Origin: an uncultured Pelagibacteraceae bacterium
GTDB taxonomy: Bacteria > Pseudomonadota > Alphaproteobacteria > Pelagibacterales > Pelagibacteraceae
Reading direction: 5' to 3'
DNA: 64,000 nucleotides
Assembly: GCA_902594605.1 (NCBI GenBank)
Contig: CACJMR010000001.1
Coordinates: 1 to 64,000 of the forward strand
Position 1 is the first letter of the stretch, and the number at the start of each line of letters is the position of its first letter. Both the position numbers and the translations under genes were made by a program. The notes under the pieces were generated by a model, which made no database searches, was not told the DNA's origin, and was given only the letters and a program-made list of their open reading frames with translations. Positions 1 through 9,485 of the stretch are shown piece after piece.

Positions 1-613
1 ATATATTCTTTCAAATAATCATAAAAATAAGATTACTGATGAAGCAACATTATTCATTGAAAACAATTTTAAAGTTAAATTTATTAAAGGAGAAAATTTA
101 AATAATAAAATTACATTTAAAGAAGATATCGAAACTAATAAAACTTATTTTGGTATAGGTTTTGATATTCATAGATTAAAAAGAGGAAAAAAACTTTTTT
201 TGGGTGGTACAAAAATTCCTTATCACTCAGGACTTAAAGGACATTCAGATGGAGATGTGGTTATTCATTCAATAATCGATTCTCTCCTTGGGGCCATGAG
301 AAAAAAAGATATTGGTACTTTTTTTCCAGATAATCAAAAAAAATATAAAAATATTAGATCTCCTAAAATGCTGAAGCCTATTGTTGAGATATTAAATAAT
401 AATGACCTTTATATAAATAATTTAGATATAAATTTAATATGTGAACAACCAAAAGTTTCAAAATATCGTGATAAAATAATCAAATCTCTATCTAGTTTGT
501 TAAGTATTGATAAAGAATTAATTAACTTAAAAGGTAAAACAGTAGAAAAACTTGGATTAATTGGAAAGGAAAAAGCAATTGCTTGTGAAGTCATTTGCTC
601 AATTACACAATGA
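1..613 (+). CDS. ispDF: Bifunctional IspD/IspF (C-terminal part; truncated at window edge): 2-C-methyl-D-erythritol 2,4-cyclodiphosphate synthase domain
   Basis: Frame is open from base 2; upstream of the listed ORF it reads DEATLFIENNFKVKFIKGE...KTYFGIGFDIHRLKRGKKLFLGG then HSDGDVVIHSIIDSLLGA, i.e. an IspD tail followed by the IspF GxGFDxHR and HSDGDVxxH motifs. Confidence 0.93.
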   Translation, partial: YILSNNHKNKITDEATLFIENNFKVKFIKGENLNNKITFKEDIETNKTYFGIGFDIHRLKRGKKLFLGGTKIPYHSGLKGHSDGDVVIHSIIDSLLGAMRKKDIGTFFPDNQKKYKNIRSPKMLKPIVEILNNNDLYINNLDINLICEQPKVSKYRDKIIKSLSSLLSIDKELINLKGKTVEKLGLIGKEKAIACEVICSITQ

Positions 614-1101
614 AAAAAATAAATATTTTGTTATCCACTTTCTTTGGTTATGGATATTTAACCAAAATTCCTGGAACTGTAACCTCTGCTGTAACAGTTG
701 TTTTCATTTATATTGCTTATGAAATTCTAGGTTATACAGATCTTAAGTTTTCAATTATTTTTTTTATACTTTTATTCTTTTATTCATTTTATGCAGTAAA
801 AGATTCTGAGTCTGAATTTAAAAATAAAGATCCAAGACAAATTGTAATCGATGAGGTTTTGGGTCAATCCATGCCTTTAATTTTTTTAATGTATTTAAAT
901 CAAACTAATCAAATAAGTATTTCGATTGAAATTTATTATATTTTATCTTTTATTTTTTTTAGATTTTTTGACATCCTAAAACCTTTTCCAGTAAGTTACT
1001 TTGATAAAAACCATAAAAACTACTTTGGAATAATTATGGATGATATAATGGCTGGGTTATATTCAATGATATTAATATACTTAATAAGTCTTAATTTCTA
1101 A
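610..1101 (+). CDS. pgpA: Phosphatidylglycerophosphatase A
   Basis: GYLTKIPGTVTSA...IVIDEVLGQ...RFFDILKPFPVSYFDK...GIIMDDIMAGLYS; ATG at 610 overlaps the ispDF stop (ATGA). Confidence 0.9.
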   Translation: MKKINILLSTFFGYGYLTKIPGTVTSAVTVVFIYIAYEILGYTDLKFSIIFFILLFFYSFYAVKDSESEFKNKDPRQIVIDEVLGQSMPLIFLMYLNQTNQISISIEIYYILSFIFFRFFDILKPFPVSYFDKNHKNYFGIIMDDIMAGLYSMILIYLISLNF

Positions 1102-1565
1102 TGAGTATTCAATCACTTCACAAAAAATTAATTAAAAAAAAATTATCTATATCTGTAGCTGAGTCTTGTACAGGTGGATTATTAGCTCATAATTTGACTA
1201 AATTAGCTAATTCATCAAAATACTTTCAAATGGGTCTAACCACTTACTCTAATCAAGCTAAAATCAAGGTATTAAAGGTTAATAAAAATATTATTAGAAA
1301 ATATGGTGCGGTAAGCCAAGAGTGTTGTAAGGCAATGGTTCAAAATTTATCTAAAATTTCAAAGAGTAAAATCAACATCTCAATTACAGGAATTGCTGGG
1401 CCAGGCGGTGGATCAAAAGAAAAACCAGTTGGTCTTGTTTATATTGGCATCAAAAAAGGTAAAACTTTGCTTATTAAAGAAAATAAATTTAAATCAAAAA
1501 ATCGAAATTCAATTCAAAAATCGACAGTACGTAACGTAATTAATATAATCAGTAAAATTATTTGA
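1101..1565 (+). CDS. pncC: CinA C-terminal domain protein (nicotinamide-nucleotide amidase)
   Basis: SVAESCTGGLLAHNLT...GLTTYSNQAK...SITGIAGPGGGSKEKPVGLVYIG motifs; stand-alone C-terminal domain. Confidence 0.9.
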   Translation: MSIQSLHKKLIKKKLSISVAESCTGGLLAHNLTKLANSSKYFQMGLTTYSNQAKIKVLKVNKNIIRKYGAVSQECCKAMVQNLSKISKSKINISITGIAGPGGGSKEKPVGLVYIGIKKGKTLLIKENKFKSKNRNSIQKSTVRNVINIISKII

Positions 1566-2013
1566 TACTTTCAGCTCTTTTTTGAAACGCGTCTGCTATC
1601 TTTTCCAAACCAAATTGAAAAGATTTGGTCATTAAAATATTTAAAAATTTATTTTCAATTTCAAAATCAATGTCAAATAGAACTTCTGTCTTGTAACCGT
1701 CTGTATCATTTCCTACCTCAATAAATTTCCAATTATTTTCTAAGTGATTTAATGGTCCACCTAAATTCACAACATGAATATGATCATTTTTTTTATTTAA
1801 TTTAACGTCACTTTTAAATGTATCCTTAAACGGCCCCTTACCTATTGTAAGATCTGCTATAATATTTATTGTATCGCCTTTATCAGTTCTCTCATAAACT
1901 TTTGAATTATCGCAGAAAGGAATAAATTCTGGGTATTTTTCAATATCTAAAACAAAATCAATTAGCTTATCTTTTCTGTTATCAATTAATCGCTTAACTG
2001 ATGCTTTTGGCAT
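1558..2013 (-). CDS. Coenzyme Q-binding protein COQ10 / RatA-like START-domain protein
   Basis: [42 protein letters not shown]: polyketide cyclase/COQ10 family N-terminus; next to lipA as is usual in alphaproteobacteria. Confidence 0.85.
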   Translation of the reverse strand: MPKASVKRLIDNRKDKLIDFVLDIEKYPEFIPFCDNSKVYERTDKGDTINIIADLTIGKGPFKDTFKSDVKLNKKNDHIHVVNLGGPLNHLENNWKFIEVGNDTDGYKTEVLFDIDFEIENKFLNILMTKSFQFGLEKIADAFQKRAESIK

Positions 2014-2933
2014 TAATTATTTTTTAATCTATTTTGTTGAAGTTTGGCAAAATCTTCATCCGCATGATATGAAGATCTGGTTAAAGGGGATGAAGATACT
2101 AACAAAAATCCTTTAGCTTTTGCAATTGTTCCTAAATCTTCAAATTCTTTTGGTGAATAATATCGGTCTAATGGATAATGTTTAGTTGAAGGTTGTAAAT
2201 ATTGACCAATCGTTATGAAATCAACATCTGCAGCTCTTAAATCATCCATGACTTGTAAAATTTCATCTCTTGTCTCACCTAGGCCAACCATTATTCCTGA
2301 TTTAGTAAAAATGTTTTTATTAACTTTTTTTGCATTTTTTAAAAGCTCTAAAGATGCAAAATATCTAGATCCAGGTCGAACTTTTAAATAAAGACTAGGG
2401 ACAGTTTCAATATTATGATTAAAAACATCTGGTTTAGCATCTAAGACTTTTTTATAAGCATCTCCTTTTCTTAAAAAATCAGGTGTAAGAACTTCAATAG
2501 TAGTATTTGGATTTGATTTTCTAGTTTGATTAATCACTTCAAAAAAATGTTCTGACCCTCCATCATCCAAATCATCTCTGTCCACTGAGGTAATTACAAC
2601 ATGTTTTAAATTTAATTTTTTTACTGCTTCAGCAATCTTAACTGGTTCAAGTTGATCTAATTTTCCTGGTACGCCAGTTTTAACATCACAAAAAGCACAA
2701 GCTCTTGTACAAGTGTCTCCCATAATCATAAAAGTTGCATGTCGCTTACTCCAACATTCAGTTATATTAGGACAGTTTGCTTCCTGACAAACAGTTACAA
2801 GATTATTGTTATTTACTATTGTTTTAGTTAAAAAAAATTCCTTACTATTTGTAAGTTTTGATCTAATCCATTCTGGTTTTTTTTTAATTGGATTAACCGG
2901 TTTGTTTTCTTTTTCTGGATGTCTACTTTTCAT
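2013..2933 (-). CDS. lipA: Lipoyl synthase
   Basis: Radical-SAM [37 protein letters not shown] motifs. Confidence 0.97.
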   Translation of the reverse strand: MKSRHPEKENKPVNPIKKKPEWIRSKLTNSKEFFLTKTIVNNNNLVTVCQEANCPNITECWSKRHATFMIMGDTCTRACAFCDVKTGVPGKLDQLEPVKIAEAVKKLNLKHVVITSVDRDDLDDGGSEHFFEVINQTRKSNPNTTIEVLTPDFLRKGDAYKKVLDAKPDVFNHNIETVPSLYLKVRPGSRYFASLELLKNAKKVNKNIFTKSGIMVGLGETRDEILQVMDDLRAADVDFITIGQYLQPSTKHYPLDRYYSPKEFEDLGTIAKAKGFLLVSSSPLTRSSYHADEDFAKLQQNRLKNN

Positions 2934-3225
2934 CTTTTTTAATTATATAAATTGTCTCATTTTTTTTACCAAATAAAAATCTTTCTCTAATTAAAGTCTC
3001 AATATAATCAAGATCCAAATTAGTACTTAGAAGTGAATTTTTATGATCCATATCTTCTATTTTATTAGTTAGGGTTAATTCTTCTTTTTTCAAGTTAGAC
3101 AAAAGTTCCTTCTTTTCTACATACGAAAAAAGGCCTCTTTCTCCAGACACTAAATTAAAACCAAAATAAAAAATAAGAAAAACAGATATTAATAAAAAAT
3201 AATTTCTTTTTATTAATCGAAGCAT
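2923..3225 (-). CDS. ftsB: Septum formation initiator family protein (FtsB/DivIC-like)
   Basis: Short N-terminal TM segment, coiled coil, [18 protein letters not shown]; located between eno and lipA. Confidence 0.78.
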   Translation of the reverse strand: MLRLIKRNYFLLISVFLIFYFGFNLVSGERGLFSYVEKKELLSNLKKEELTLTNKIEDMDHKNSLLSTNLDLDYIETLIRERFLFGKKNETIYIIKKDEK

Positions 3226-4482
3226 TAATTGATCTTATTCATCCTCGCTTTTTTTCCAAGTTCTTCTTCAATACGGATTAATTGATTATATTTTGCAACC
3301 CTTTCAGATCTAGCTAGGGATCCAGTTTTAATTTGATTTGAATTAGTGCCTACTGCTAAATCAGCAATAAACGTATCCTCACTATCACCTGATCGATGAG
3401 ATATAATTGTTTTATATCCAATTGTTTGAGCAAATTTAATTACATCTAACGTTTCTGAAACAGTGCCAATTTGATTTAGCTTGATCAAGATAGAATTTGA
3501 AGAAATATTCAAGAAACCTTTCTTTAATCTTTCAAGATTTGTTACATACAAATCATCTCCAACAATCTGAACTTTTTTTATTGATTTCATTAATTTATTC
3601 CATGCTAACCAATCATTTTCACCAAATGGATCTTCAATAGACTTAATTTTATATTTTTTTATAATTTTTTGATATTCTTTAATGGATTTGTCTACTGAAA
3701 TATAACTTTTAGAATGAATAGAGTATTTTTTTTTTTTTATATAATTCATTAGCAGCCACATCAAGACAAATAGAAACATCTTTACCATTAACAAATCCCG
3801 ATTTTTTAATTGCACTAACAATTAAATCTAAAGCTTGATTATTACTACTGATCATGGGTGCAAACCCACCTTCATCACCTACTGAAGTTGATAAACCTTT
3901 ATCTTTAATTAATTTACTTAAGTTTTTAATGACAACAAAACAAATCCGCATCGCCTCAGAAAAACTTTTTGCTCGATCAGGTCTGATCATAAACTCCTGA
4001 ATTCTAAGACCATTATTTGCATGTGCTCCACCATTAATTATGTTCATTAATGGATAAGGTAATTGGAAGTTATTTTTTTGAGAAAAAGTTTTATACAAAG
4101 GTAATTTTTTTGCTTTTGCAGACAATTTTTTAACAGCCATAGAAACAGCTAACATCGCATTAGCTCCTAAATTAGTTTTTTGTCTTGTACCATCTAAGTT
4201 AATTAACAAAGCATCAATTCTTTCTTGGTTGTGAATACTTTGTCCTTTTAATTTTTTTGAAATCTTTGTGTTGACTAAGTTAACTGCACTTAAAACACTC
4301 TTTCCTAAATACCGTTTGTTATTTTTATCTCTTTTTTCAAAAGCTTCAAAAGTTCCAGTGGAAGCACCTGAAGGACAAATAGCGGATGCATTATTATTTT
4401 TTATATAAACCTCAGCCTCTACTGTTGGATTTCCTCTACTGTCAAAAACTTGACGTGCTTTTACTTTTAAAATTTTGCTCAC
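3225..4482 (-). CDS. eno: Enolase, reading frame interrupted by one extra A in a 13-A run (ORFs 3709..4482 and 3225..3821)
   Basis: N-part [27 protein letters not shown]...[10 protein letters not shown]...[15 protein letters not shown]-part continues [14 protein letters not shown]...[11 protein letters not shown]...[49 protein letters not shown]. Together a full-length enolase if the run were A12. Confidence 0.95.
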
Positions 4483-5306
4483 TATTTTTTAATTAGATTA
4501 TCTATATCGTTTAATTGTTTTAATAGATTCTCTAATTTATTCAATGGTACCATGTTTGGTCCATCAGACGGAGCATTGTCAGGATCTTGATGCGTTTCAA
4601 TAAATACACCAGCAACTCCAACCGCAACTGCAGCTCTTGCTAAATATTCAACAAATTCTCTTTGACCACCAGAGGATTCTCCTTGGCCACCTGGTTGTTG
4701 AACAGAATGAGTTGCATCAAAAATTACTGGATAACCATTCTTTGCCATTATAGGTAATGATCTCATGTCAGAGACTAAAGTGTTGTATCCAAAACTTGCA
4801 CCTCTTTCTGTGACCAGGATGTTTTTATTTCCAGAGTCTGAAATTTTTTTAGTTACATTCACCATATCCCAAGGTGCTAGGAACTGACCTTTTTTTACAT
4901 TAATAATTTTATTTGTTTTAGCCGCAGCAATTAATAAGTCTGTTTGTCGACATAGAAAAGCTGGGATTTGTAAAACATCAACATGTTTTGAAACAATTTC
5001 ACATTGTTCAGCATTGTGTATGTCTGTTAAAATAGGAACTTTCAGCTCCTTTTTAATTTTATCAAATACAGGAAGTGATGCATCTAACCCTGCTCCTCTT
5101 TTGCCTTTTAAACTAGTTCTGTTCGCTTTATCAAATGAGGTTTTGTAAATAAATCCGAGGCCAAATTTTGAAGTAATTTCCTTAATTTTTCCAGCCATAT
5201 CCATTGCATGTTGGTCTGTCTCTAACTGACAAGGACCTGCAATAATACAAATCTTATTGTTGTTTGAAATTTCTATATTTTCACAATTTACTTTAATCAC
5301 ACTCAT
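4482..5306 (-). CDS. kdsA: 3-deoxy-8-phosphooctulonate synthase
   Basis: CIIAGPCQLE...FKTSFDKANRTS-type motif, DVLQIPAFLCRQTDL, VIFDATHSVQQPGG. Confidence 0.96.
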   Translation of the reverse strand: MSVIKVNCENIEISNNNKICIIAGPCQLETDQHAMDMAGKIKEITSKFGLGFIYKTSFDKANRTSLKGKRGAGLDASLPVFDKIKKELKVPILTDIHNAEQCEIVSKHVDVLQIPAFLCRQTDLLIAAAKTNKIINVKKGQFLAPWDMVNVTKKISDSGNKNILVTERGASFGYNTLVSDMRSLPIMAKNGYPVIFDATHSVQQPGGQGESSGGQREFVEYLARAAVAVGVAGVFIETHQDPDNAPSDGPNMVPLNKLENLLKQLNDIDNLIKK

Positions 5307-6919
5307 CTATGATTTTTCGCTGCTTTGATAAAAGAAGAGAATAAAGGATGTGGGTTCAAAGGTCTAGATTTAAATTCAGGATGAAACTGAACTCCTATGA
5401 ACCATGGATGATTTTTAAGTTCAATTATCTCTGGAAGCTTATGATCTGGAGATAAGCCTGAAAATATTAATCCTTTCTTCTCAAATTTTTCTTTATATGA
5501 AATATCCACTTCATATCTATGTCTATGTCTCTCTTTAATTAATCTAGATTTATAAATATCTCTAATTTTAGACTTATCTTTTAAGATTGCATCATAAGAA
5601 CCAAGTCTCATGGTGCCACCTAAGTCTTTATTAGTCCCTTTAATTTTTCTGCCACTTTTTTCCCATTCATGCATCAAGCCAATAATATGAACACCGCCTT
5701 TGTCAAATTCAGAAGAGGTTGCTTTTTTTATTTTTAATTGATTTCTAGCAAATTCAATTATTGCCATTTGCATACCATAACAAATTCCAAGGAATGGAAT
5801 ATTATTTGTTCTTGCATACCTTATTGCTTCAATTTTACCCTCGGTTCCTCTTTTACCAAATCCACCTGGAATTAAAATTCCTGAAACATTTTTAAGTTTA
5901 TTTTTTATTTCTGAAACTTTTAATTTTTCAGAATCTATTCTAATTAAATTTACTTTAAGATTATTAGATATTCCTCCATGAGTAAGTGCTTCATCTAAAG
6001 ATTTGTACGCATCTTTTAATTCAACGTATTTACCAATAATTGCAATGTTAACATACCTTTTAGTATTAAGAGTAATTTTAGTTATTTTTTTCCAAGGTGT
6101 TAAATTATTTGATTTTTTAGATTTTATTTTAAAATAATTTAAAACTTGAACATCTAATTTTTCCTTAGCAAAACTAATCGGTGCCTCGTAAATAGTCTTA
6201 ACATCAACAGTTTCAATTACATTTTTAATATCAACATTACAAAACAAGGATATTTTTTTTCTATGCTCTAAAGGTATAGGTCTTTCTGATCTACAAATTA
6301 TTATATCTGGTTGAATACCAATGCTTCTTAATTCTTTAACTGAGTGTTGAGTTGGTTTTGTTTTTATTTCATCTGATGCTTTTAAATAAGGAACTAAAGT
6401 TAAATGAATAAATAATGCATTCTTTTTACCAATATCATTAGAAAATTGTCTTATTGCTTCTACAAATGGTAAGCTTTCTATATCTCCTACTATTCCACCA
6501 ATTTCACAAATTACAAAATCTTCTTTAGAAGTGTCGTGTTTTATAAATTCTTTAATTCTATCTGTGATATGAGGAATAACTTGAACTGTTTTACCTAAAT
6601 ACTGACCTTTTCTCTCTTTTCTAAGAACATCGCTATAGATTTTTCCTGTTGTAATGTTATCGGTTTTCTTTGCAGTTACTCCTGAAAATCTTTCATAGTG
6701 ACCTAAATCTAAATCTGTTTCAGCACCATCATCAGTTACAAAAACTTCTCCATGTTGAAAGGGACTCATTGTTCCTGGATCCACGTTTAAATAAGGATCT
6801 AATTTTCTTAAACGAACTTTGTAACCTCTTGACTGTAATAAATATGCTAGAGATGCTGATGAGAGACCTTTACCAAGGGAAGAAACCACGCCGCCAGTGA
6901 CAAAAATATATCGCGCCAT
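5303..6919 (-). CDS. pyrG: CTP synthase
   Basis: MARYIFVTGGVVSSLGKGLSSASLAYLLQSRGYKV; GATase GICYGMQ and GVQFHPEF motifs. Confidence 0.98.
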   Translation of the reverse strand: MARYIFVTGGVVSSLGKGLSSASLAYLLQSRGYKVRLRKLDPYLNVDPGTMSPFQHGEVFVTDDGAETDLDLGHYERFSGVTAKKTDNITTGKIYSDVLRKERKGQYLGKTVQVIPHITDRIKEFIKHDTSKEDFVICEIGGIVGDIESLPFVEAIRQFSNDIGKKNALFIHLTLVPYLKASDEIKTKPTQHSVKELRSIGIQPDIIICRSERPIPLEHRKKISLFCNVDIKNVIETVDVKTIYEAPISFAKEKLDVQVLNYFKIKSKKSNNLTPWKKITKITLNTKRYVNIAIIGKYVELKDAYKSLDEALTHGGISNNLKVNLIRIDSEKLKVSEIKNKLKNVSGILIPGGFGKRGTEGKIEAIRYARTNNIPFLGICYGMQMAIIEFARNQLKIKKATSSEFDKGGVHIIGLMHEWEKSGRKIKGTNKDLGGTMRLGSYDAILKDKSKIRDIYKSRLIKERHRHRYEVDISYKEKFEKKGLIFSGLSPDHKLPEIIELKNHPWFIGVQFHPEFKSRPLNPHPLFSSFIKAAKNHR

Positions 6920-6963
6920 GGAAGTATCTTATAGCGAATAAAAAATGAATTGAAAAGGATTAA

Positions 6964-7263
6964 TTAATTATTTTCTGGAATTGAAGGTGTGTCTTCGGTT
7001 TTTTCCTCAACTGTATCCAATACCGACCCCGTAGGAGTAAGCTCTGCTCTAGAAATTATTGTTAGAGCAAGACTGCAAATAATAAATAGTGTTGCTACGA
7101 TTGCAGTGGCTTTTGTCATGAAGCTACCTGCTGATCTGGATAACATAAAATTTTCTTGGGAAACTCCAATACCAAGAGCGCCTCCTTCTGATTTTTGCAA
7201 TAAAACCAAAAGAACTAAAATTACTGCAAGTATGATGTTGATTACTAATAATAAAGTTTCCAT
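6964..7263 (-). CDS. secG: Preprotein translocase subunit SecG
   Basis: Two TM segments with VLLVLLQKSEGGALGIG; between pyrG and tpiA. Confidence 0.9.
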   Translation of the reverse strand: METLLLVINIILAVILVLLVLLQKSEGGALGIGVSQENFMLSRSAGSFMTKATAIVATLFIICSLALTIISRAELTPTGSVLDTVEEKTEDTPSIPENN

Positions 7264-7269
7264 GTGGGT

Positions 7270-8010
7270 CTAATTAATGGTTTTTTTAATTATATCAATA
7301 AATTTTTTTGGAATTTGTGATGCGCCTCCTATCAAAAAACCATCAATGTTGGGAATTTTTTTTAAAATACTTACGTTATTAGTATTTACAGAACCGCCAT
7401 ATAAAATTTTAGGATATTTTTTTATAAATCTACTTTTAATAAATAAAATAGTTTTGTTTAAATCAGCTTCTTTTGGAATTACACCTGTGCCGATAGACCA
7501 TACCGGTTCATAGGCTATAATAATTTTGGATTTATTCTTTATCGATTTTAATCCTTTTTCAATTTGTCTTTTTAAAATTTGATTAGTTTTTTTTTGTCTT
7601 CTTTCTTTCAAGGTTTCACCTATACAAAATATAATTTTGAGACCTGATTTAATTGCACTTTTTAATTTTAAATTAATTAAATTATCTGTCTCACCTAGTT
7701 GTCTATTTTCTGAGTGTCCCAAAATAACATACTTTGCTCCAACATTTTTAAGCATAGTAGAATTTACTTGGCCAGTGTACGCACCGTAGTCAAAGCTGTG
7801 ATGACAGTTTTGGGCACCAACCTCTATTTTTGTTTTTTTTAGTCTTCTCGATAATGGACGAATTAATGTATTTGGTGGGCAGTAAACTATTTTTAACTTA
7901 TTTTTTTTGTAATTTTTTGAAAACTTTATTACTTTATCAAGTGAATTTAGAGTTCTTAAATCACCAAACATTTTCCAATTAGCTACAAAATACATATATT
8001 TATTTGTCAT
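7270..8010 (-). CDS. tpiA: Triosephosphate isomerase
   Basis: FVANWKMFG, ILGHSENRQLGE, IAYEPVWSIGTG, ILYGGSVN, GFLIGGAS. Confidence 0.97.
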   Translation of the reverse strand: MTNKYMYFVANWKMFGDLRTLNSLDKVIKFSKNYKKNKLKIVYCPPNTLIRPLSRRLKKTKIEVGAQNCHHSFDYGAYTGQVNSTMLKNVGAKYVILGHSENRQLGETDNLINLKLKSAIKSGLKIIFCIGETLKERRQKKTNQILKRQIEKGLKSIKNKSKIIIAYEPVWSIGTGVIPKEADLNKTILFIKSRFIKKYPKILYGGSVNTNNVSILKKIPNIDGFLIGGASQIPKKFIDIIKKTIN

Positions 8011-8066
8011 AATTGACTTTTTAATCTATAGATTTGTTTTTTACAGATCAATAAATTTATAACGCT

Positions 8067-9485
8067 ATGATTGAAAAATTAAAAAACTTAGGCTGGAAAC
8101 AATTTGGTGGATTGGTGTTAATTGTCATAATCATCATCGCTTTTGGCTTTGGTGGTTTTGGTGGTGGGTTTAGTACAAATAATCAAAACAATATTGCAAA
8201 AATAAATAAAACAAATGTAACAACTCAGGATTTTATTGACTATGTGAATCAAAGTGGAATTTCACAAGAAGCTATTCGAGATAATTTAGACAAAAATATT
8301 ATTGAAGAATTATTATCAGGATTAATTTCAACTACATTGATTGATTTAGAAATTAAAGATTTTGATCTTTCAATTAACGAAAAAACTATACTTAAAAACA
8401 TTAAAGAAAATAAAAATTTCCATGATGAAAATGGTGCTTTTCAAAGAATTAAATATGAAAAATTTTTACTCTCCAACAACTTGTCAGCTGCAATGTTTGA
8501 ATTACAATTAAAAAATAGAGAATTACAGAAGCACTTATTTGATTTTATTGGTGCTGGAACAATAACACCAAATTTTTTAATAGAAAATAAGTTTGAAGAA
8601 AATAATAAATCCTTGAATATCGAGTATTTTGATATGGAAAATCTATATAAAACAAAAGATGATTACACTGCAATTGAAATTCAAGAATTTATTAATGAAA
8701 ATAAAGAGCAATTAAAAAGAGAATATATAGATTTCAAGTATGTGATTTTAAATCCAAAAAATCTAATTGGCATAGAAGAATTTAATCAAGATTTTTTTGA
8801 TGAAATTGACTCAATTGAAAATAAAATTTCTCAAGGAAGTACATTTGACACTATATTAGCAGATATTAATGTTGACATTATTGAGGTAAATCAGTTTGCA
8901 CCTAGCTCTAATAAACAGGTTAATGAAGATCTAATTTATTCTAAGAAAGCATCTAAAATAGATTTGATAGAAAACGGTGATAACTTTTTACTTTACAATA
9001 TTGATAATCAATATGATCGAGCTCCAGATTTAAATGATGAAATCATTAAAGGAGAAATAGTTGAGTTAATATATCAAAAAGGTAAATTTGATTACAATAG
9101 AAAAATTATAGAAGAAATTCAAAAAAAGAAATTTGATAATTCAAAATTTGAAGAACTGGCAGGATCAAATAAGGAATATTCTTCTATTAATTCTATAGAA
9201 GATGACAAACTCATTGATATTAATTCAGTAAAAATGCTTTATGCGTTACCTGTTGATTCTTTTGCTCTAGTAAATAAAGAAGATAAAATTTATTTAGTAA
9301 AAATTACTGGAACAAATAAAAATTCATTTAACAAAACTGATGAAAAATATCTTAAATTTGTAAATAGCCAAAATACAAATAATAGAAAAAGCATCTTACA
9401 ATCGTATGATCAATTACTTAATGATAAATATCAAGTTCAATTAAATCAAAAAACTATTGATAGAGTTAAAAATTATTTCAAATGA
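8067..9485 (+). CDS. SurA N-terminal/PpiD-like inner-membrane chaperone, parvulin domain degenerate or absent
   Basis: N-terminal TM anchor with Gly-rich stretch then SurA_N-like helical region; position between tpiA and trpE matches alphaproteobacterial ppiD-like genes. Confidence 0.7.
   Translation: MIEKLKNLGWKQFGGLVLIVIIIIAFGFGGFGGGFSTNNQNNIAKINKTNVTTQDFIDYVNQSGISQEAIRDNLDKNIIEELLSGLISTTLIDLEIKDFDLSINEKTILKNIKENKNFHDENGAFQRIKYEKFLLSNNLSAAMFELQLKNRELQKHLFDFIGAGTITPNFLIENKFEENNKSLNIEYFDMENLYKTKDDYTAIEIQEFINENKEQLKREYIDFKYVILNPKNLIGIEEFNQDFFDEIDSIENKISQGSTFDTILADINVDIIEVNQFAPSSNKQVNEDLIYSKKASKIDLIENGDNFLLYNIDNQYDRAPDLNDEIIKGEIVELIYQKGKFDYNRKIIEEIQKKKFDNSKFEELAGSNKEYSSINSIEDDKLIDINSVKMLYALPVDSFALVNKEDKIYLVKITGTNKNSFNKTDEKYLKFVNSQNTNNRKSILQSYDQLLNDKYQVQLNQKTIDRVKNYFK

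Noticed and set aside
6670-7273. Plus-strand ORFs opposite pyrG and secG
   Set aside because: Antisense to confident genes, no start/coding evidence.
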